DNA of 64,000 bases, taken from Sipunculus nudus. Taxonomy: Eukaryota > Annelida > Sipuncula > Golfingiida > Sipunculidae. The position numbers and the translations under genes were made by a program. The stretch covers positions 38,581,079-38,645,078 of the forward strand of contig CM049309.1 in NCBI GenBank assembly GCA_026874595.1, in the 5' to 3' direction. The notes beneath the pieces are model-generated. The model worked only from the letters and a program-made list of their open reading frames with translations. It had not been told where the DNA came from and made no database searches. The stretch's first letter is position 1; each line of letters opens with the position of its first letter. Below, in pieces: positions 60,160 to 64,000 of the stretch.

Positions 60160-60850
60160 TTAACCTTGTGAGCGGGATATCTAAAAACGAATTCAACACA
60201 GGAGCTTCATTTCTTCAGTGAAGATGCATATCAACAAAATCTCGGTCAAGATCGAAGATGGTTGCCCTTGTCTTGCTTTTCAATGTCACAGATTGCTATT
60301 TTAGAAAATAATCTAACGAACTTATTTCTAAGTAACCACTTAATGGATTGTTATGAAACATTGTGTAGTAATTGGAGTTGATGTAACTGCTTCACGAGTT
60401 TTCTGACTTTTTTACGTATAGTTTTTTTTTCAATTTGGCCTTGTCAGCAGGATATCTCAAACAAGAACTCAACACAGATCCTTCATTTCTTCAGTGCAGA
60501 TCAACAAAATCCCAGTCAAATTCAAAGATTGGTGACCTTGACTTGCTTTTCAATGTCACAGAGCTATTTTAAAAAAATAATCTTTCGAGATGATTTCTAA
60601 GGAACCACTAGGTGGATTGTTATGAGACATGGTGTGGTTATTAGAGTTGCTGAACTGCTTCACCAGTTTGATGGCGCCAACTACAATTTCTGATTTTTAT
60701 CAATATATATATATATTTTTTTTTAATTTTGGCCTTGTGAGCAGAATATCAAACAAGATTTCTACACAGGACCTTCATTTCTTCGGTGCAGATGCATATA
60801 AACTAAATCTTGCTCAAGTTCAAAGATTGGTGACCTTAAGCCACTTTTTT
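60160..60850 (+). repeat. Tandem array, ~275-294-bp unit, about 2.4 copies
   Basis: CCTTGTGAGCGGGATATC at 60164, CCTTGTCAGCAGGATATC at 60439 and CCTTGTGAGCAGAATATC at 60733 each lead into ACACAG-(A/G)-CTTCATTTCTTC, AAAGATTGGTGACCTT and TTGCTTTTCAATGTCACAG in the same order; the third unit is cut short. Confidence 0.9.
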
Positions 60851-60954
60851 CATTGCAAAATCTACACATATACAAATAGAATGAATACAACAAGCATACA
60901 CATGAAAAGCAATAGACAAACATTGACATGAAGAAAAAAGACAATCACATTAAC

Positions 60955-60958
<4 letters not shown>

Positions 60959-60992
<34 letters not shown>
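60959..60992. repeat. (AT)n microsatellite
   Basis: AT run of about 16 units. Confidence 0.9.
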
Positions 60993-61000
<8 letters not shown>

Positions 61001-61324
61001 GCAACATTTGGCATTACCATTTATCCGATTTAAAACAGGTATTTGTCTTCAAATATAGACGACGCTGACTGGAATGAAATCCGTGTATCATATAAATCCA
61101 AATTATCAATACCAGTATGTTATGTATGTAATGTATAACATGTATAACAGTGGATTACCATGTTGGTCAGTTATATGGAAACAATTCATAAAATGAATTG
61201 AGCTTTCTGCAGATATAATATTATACAATCTAAACCGGACAGTTTTATGTTTTTTAATTCTCCTTTGGATAATACCACGTCAACTTGCTGTTTTACTTAG
61301 AGCTAATTTCCTACCTTGCCTAAA
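60993..61324. other. Non-coding stretch upstream of the conserved module
   Basis: Nothing recognised; similarity with the 14.8-kb module is not convincing here. Confidence 0.5.
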
Positions 61325-61516
61325 ATTGACCTATATCCACCACGTACAGCCCAAATGCTCCGCCCCTTTTCATCAAATTATTATAATGAGCCCCCAAAAC
61401 GCTCCTTCACAGAAGGTCTTCCATGCCCACGGTAGCGAGAGCTACTTACAACATAATACGTATCAAAGGTCGATGACGTATGACGTCGCATTGACTCACG
61501 TCATCAACTGGTATCG
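61325..61516 (+). promoter_or_regulatory. Conserved upstream (promoter-like) region of paralogue B
   Basis: Matches 14833-14644 in reverse orientation: AATTGACC, CAGCCCAAATGCTCCGCCC, AATTATTATAATGAGCCCCC, AAAACGCTCC, CTTCCATGCCCACGG, TAGCGAGAGCTA and ACGTCATCAACTGGTATC. It holds a cluster of bZIP-type sites: TGACGTAT (61474-61481), TGACGTCG (61481-61488), the AP-1 site TGACTCA (61492-61498) and ACGTCA. A TATAAAA at 61533-61539 lies only 9 bp before the ATG, too close to act as TATA box for a transcript containing that ATG, so the true start is unclear. Confidence 0.45.
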
Positions 61517-61547
61517 CTGTCCTACATTGTTGTATAAAATCTCCATC

Positions 61548-61604
61548 ATGGAGAACTTTGTTGCAATATTTTGGATTATCTGTCTTTTACGAATTACGTG
61601 CCAG
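61548..61604 (+). CDS. First coding exon of a secreted protein (paralogue B), partial gene
   Basis: The ATG at 61548 opens 19 codons, MENFVAIFWIICLLRITCQ, ending in CAG followed by GTAAGA, a strong splice donor in phase 0. The peptide looks like a signal peptide: short polar start, hydrophobic core, then Cys-Gln. It is paralogous to the minus-strand exon at 14610-14557, with one extra codon near the start, and shares its donor position and upstream region. The frame stays open past the donor to 61778, so an unspliced ~77-residue product from this ATG is possible, but the paralogue stops 18 codons past its donor. Later exons should lie to the right; none was recognised before the window ends. 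Family unknown. Confidence 0.5.
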
Positions 61605-61672
61605 GTAAGACATTATTATTTACTTGGTAGTCGGAGGAATAGCTCATGCAACCTATTACCATGTCAGCTTGA
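61605..61672 (+). other. Start of intron 1 conserved with the 14.5-kb module
   Basis: GGTAGTCGGAGGAATAGCTC and GCAACCTATTACC match the sequence after the donor of the minus-strand paralogue; similarity ends near 61672. Confidence 0.6.
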
Positions 61673-62074
61673 TACTACAGTACTTATGTTTAAAGAATAT
61701 AAACAATCCCAGTATAAAGGAAAAGATTACAACGGAAATTATATTTTTTTTTCGATTTGTTCAAATCATTTAAATTAATTTTTTTTTATAAAAATTTTTT
61801 CTTCGAAACTTTTAACATTGGATTTGGTACATTTTATAAAATGAAGCTGTAACTGGCTATTTAATGATCCAAGTTAACAAATAACTGATCACTGGAGCTC
61901 GGATTTGGTTTGTAGGAATATACACATTGCCTTTACTGTAGTGGATTATTAAAAGAAAATATGTAATATTTACTTCATCCAAAGAAACGTAATGTTAATT
62001 GATTCATTAAGTTTTCTTAAAACTCTAATCAAGACATTATCAATTTGAATTTTGTCAGTAATCAGATAGCACAC
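61673..62074. other. Non-coding stretch (intron of paralogue B if the gene is real)
   Basis: AT-rich; nothing recognised. Confidence 0.5.
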
Positions 62075-62750
62075 TGTTACGGAACCTAATATCAACCGAT
62101 CACGTAGTCATGACGAGCATAAATTTTGGTACGGAGATAAATAAAAATCAGATAACACTAGGCAGCGTGAAATGTCTAGGGGAATGAATAAAGAAGTCAG
62201 TGGTTTTTTTGTTAACAAATAATTATAATTTATTCTAAAAACAATCCTAACATTACAATACACTAAATCAATACAATTACACAGTATAAAAACAGTATAA
62301 CAGTATATCAATACAATTACACAGTATAATATCCAGATGAACAGTTCACATAAATCTTCTCAGATAATAATAGCCCAATTCAATCACAAAATCAATCTGT
62401 TGTAATCCAAAAGTGAAGTTCTTGTAATAAATCCGAAAGCAAACTGGAGACAGGCCGCACTAAATCTTCATGGAGTTCGTAGAATCTCTGACACTACTGC
62501 AGTTATCGGATAGGTCCAAAAATGAATTCCACTCCTCCGTGTCCGCTGGAATATTTCTCTCTCTCCTCCCTCTTGGCTCTAAAACACAGCCCCTATTTAT
62601 AACTTTTCATCCGAAAATTCTAGAAACTTCTATTTCACGAACAATCCCAAAGAACCCAACAATACATCGTCTCCCATGGTAACGGACAATGCTAGCACTA
62701 CACAGACACATGTAAGACTGTTGCACACAATAAAAGAGACACCTGTAACA
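62075..62750 (-). mobile_element. Solo LTR of a retrotransposon, minus orientation
   Basis: The 676-bp unit begins TGTTAC and ends GTAACA (6-bp terminal inverted repeat, TG...CA) and is flanked on both sides by ACAC (62071-62074 and 62751-62754), a 4-bp target duplication. On the minus strand it carries TATAAATAGGGG (TATA box at 62594-62601) and, about 360 bp later, AATAAA (62229-62234), the usual U3-R-U5 order. No primer-binding site, gag or pol lies on either side, so it is a solo LTR left by recombination. Likely a Ty3/Gypsy-type element (inference). A 22-bp phrase with AATACAATTACACAGTATAA is doubled inside (62268-62330). Confidence 0.75.
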
Positions 62751-64000
62751 ACACTTAATATTACAAGTGAAGTGTGTAACATACTTTTAAATTAAAATTA
62801 ACCATATAAAACGAAAAAGTGAATCAGGATATATTTTTACATTTCAAATCACCATGGAAATATATTATTAACAGAAATTATAAACTTAAAATGAACGAAC
62901 ATAGTTCATGTGATTTATTATAAACAGATATACATGTTTTGATGCAAAGCTGAAAATTCAGCAAGGTGTTATGAGCAACTTGACTATACACGGTTTCACC
63001 CACCTGTGTCCACCTGTTTAAAGAGAATATTCCAAAATTATATATTTTTAATTGATTTCAAAGAAAGCTGCATATGAAAGTGATGACCTAATATGCCAAT
63101 CAAAAATTTTAAAACAAACCTCCAGTGTATGTTTCGAGACTTTTAAGACTCTTTCCAATGTATCATAGCAAATCTATGTGTCTTTGCTTAGGCTGGTCAT
63201 ATGACACCATCAAATTACCAGCTGTCCACTTAGACTTTTTTTGTAAGTAAGCAATGACCTTGACTGCCATAAGTGGGACTAACATGATGTAAATTGGAAG
63301 AGGATTATTCGTGTTTTAAAATAATTATATGTCTTAAAAATATTTCTGTTTATTTTCCTTGTTAAAAATTATATCCATTAATCCTATAATCTATATTTTC
63401 AATTTTCCCTCGAAATGTTACTTAAAATAAAATTCATAGCATTAAATAGGTGGACATGAGGGGATGAAACAGGCTATAGACAATGGGGGACCCGTTGGGT
63501 CACCTTTTAAAAGGAAGTCATTGAGCATGTGATGGTGATTTTTTTACGTAGCCCATGCAGGGGCTGTCGCCTCACATTCCCACTTTATTTGTTCCCTGGA
63601 CCTGTGTTCTGCTGACGGGTCCTTATTTAAAGGGACATAATCAGGCCCAATATTATGCCTATTCTTTCACACCATCAGTTCAGTTTTCCTTTATAGAAAA
63701 GTTTCCCCAGCAAAACTATTTCAGCACACAGTCTCAGTACTTCGCATATGGCTGTTTAACACCTTGTTATGGCTCTGTGTGTTGATAAAAACAGTCCACC
63801 TGTGTCTGTTTATGATAACATGGCCGAGTGACCAGAGGTCCGATTTTGAGCCGCAACACCCCTTATTTCAGCTAGCGGGAACATGTATTACATTTTTTGG
63901 CCAATTCAGTCAGGGCATCTCCTGATTGGCACGTGTTGTGGCTCCACGATGCACACGGTCCTACGCGCGGTGTTTATGTTGACATCTGTGATCGCGCCCT
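62751..64000. other. Non-coding stretch to the window end
   Basis: No exon can be supported. A frame at 63552-63785 follows an AG and is open in phase 0, but has no family signature and looks like repeat-derived DNA. Confidence 0.5.

Noticed and set aside
61533-61539. TATAAAA as core promoter of paralogue B
   Set aside because: It lies 9 bp before the ATG, so a start about 30 bp downstream would exclude that ATG, and the paralogue keeps only a degraded version (TATATCG).
63552-63785. Possible second exon of paralogue B: acceptor AG at 63550-63551 and an open phase-0 frame of 77 codons
   Set aside because: The pyrimidine tract is weak, the translation has no family signature, and the TTTAAAGGGACATAATC phrase looks repeat-like. 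A spliced read would be needed.

Overview
The window looks like nuclear DNA of an animal, most likely a marine mollusc and probably a bivalve (inference). It is AT-rich and gene-poor, with many AT, GA and CT microsatellites. It carries a tRNA-headed SINE with a CTCCGGTTTCCTCC core, short TA-flanked inverted-repeat elements and many old dispersed repeats. Most short open frames arise from simple sequence or lie in repeats and show no family signature.

Three pieces of protein-coding sequence can be supported. (1) A terminal exon at 36746-37513 (+) encodes a secreted, furin-processed cystine-knot ligand of the Trunk/PTTH (noggin-related) type; its start codon lies in an exon not identified here. 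(2) A short first exon at 61548-61604 (+) encodes a signal peptide and ends in a GT donor. (3) A paralogous first exon lies at 14608-14557 on the minus strand. Exons 2 and 3 share about 190 bp of conserved upstream sequence rich in CRE/AP-1-like sites, the exon itself, and the first ~65 bp after the donor. They point in opposite orientations about 47 kb apart. This module pair is the most interesting unexplained structure in the window.

Layout: 1-14 kb is repeat-rich non-coding DNA with a full SINE at 2.2-2.4 kb, one copy of a dispersed family here called R at 5.5-5.95 kb, and a large AT palindrome at 6.6 kb. The minus-strand module sits at 14.5-14.8 kb. From 15 to 31 kb there are dispersed repeats, an inverted-repeat element at 22.6 kb, an R copy at 23.4 kb, and a 39-bp array followed by a 47-bp minisatellite of about 27 units (28.3-30.15 kb). 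From 31 to 36 kb there are another inverted-repeat element, long G/C homopolymers and an R copy at 34.1 kb. The Trunk-like exon is at 36.7-37.5 kb. At 43.13-48.05 kb a 2,458-bp unit is tandemly duplicated with at least two substitutions, each copy holding an R element and an inverted-repeat element. From 51 to 57 kb there are a 21-bp minisatellite with open reading frames, an ATTGGCC-type array and two more SINE copies. From 58 to 61 kb there are two sets of ~300-bp tandem repeats. The plus-strand module at 61.3-61.7 kb is followed by an apparent solo LTR at 62.08-62.75 kb.

No rRNA, CRISPR array, bacterial operon or intact transposase/reverse transcriptase was found, and no confident functional tRNA. 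All similarities were found by eye within the window; identities outside it are family knowledge or inference, not search results.
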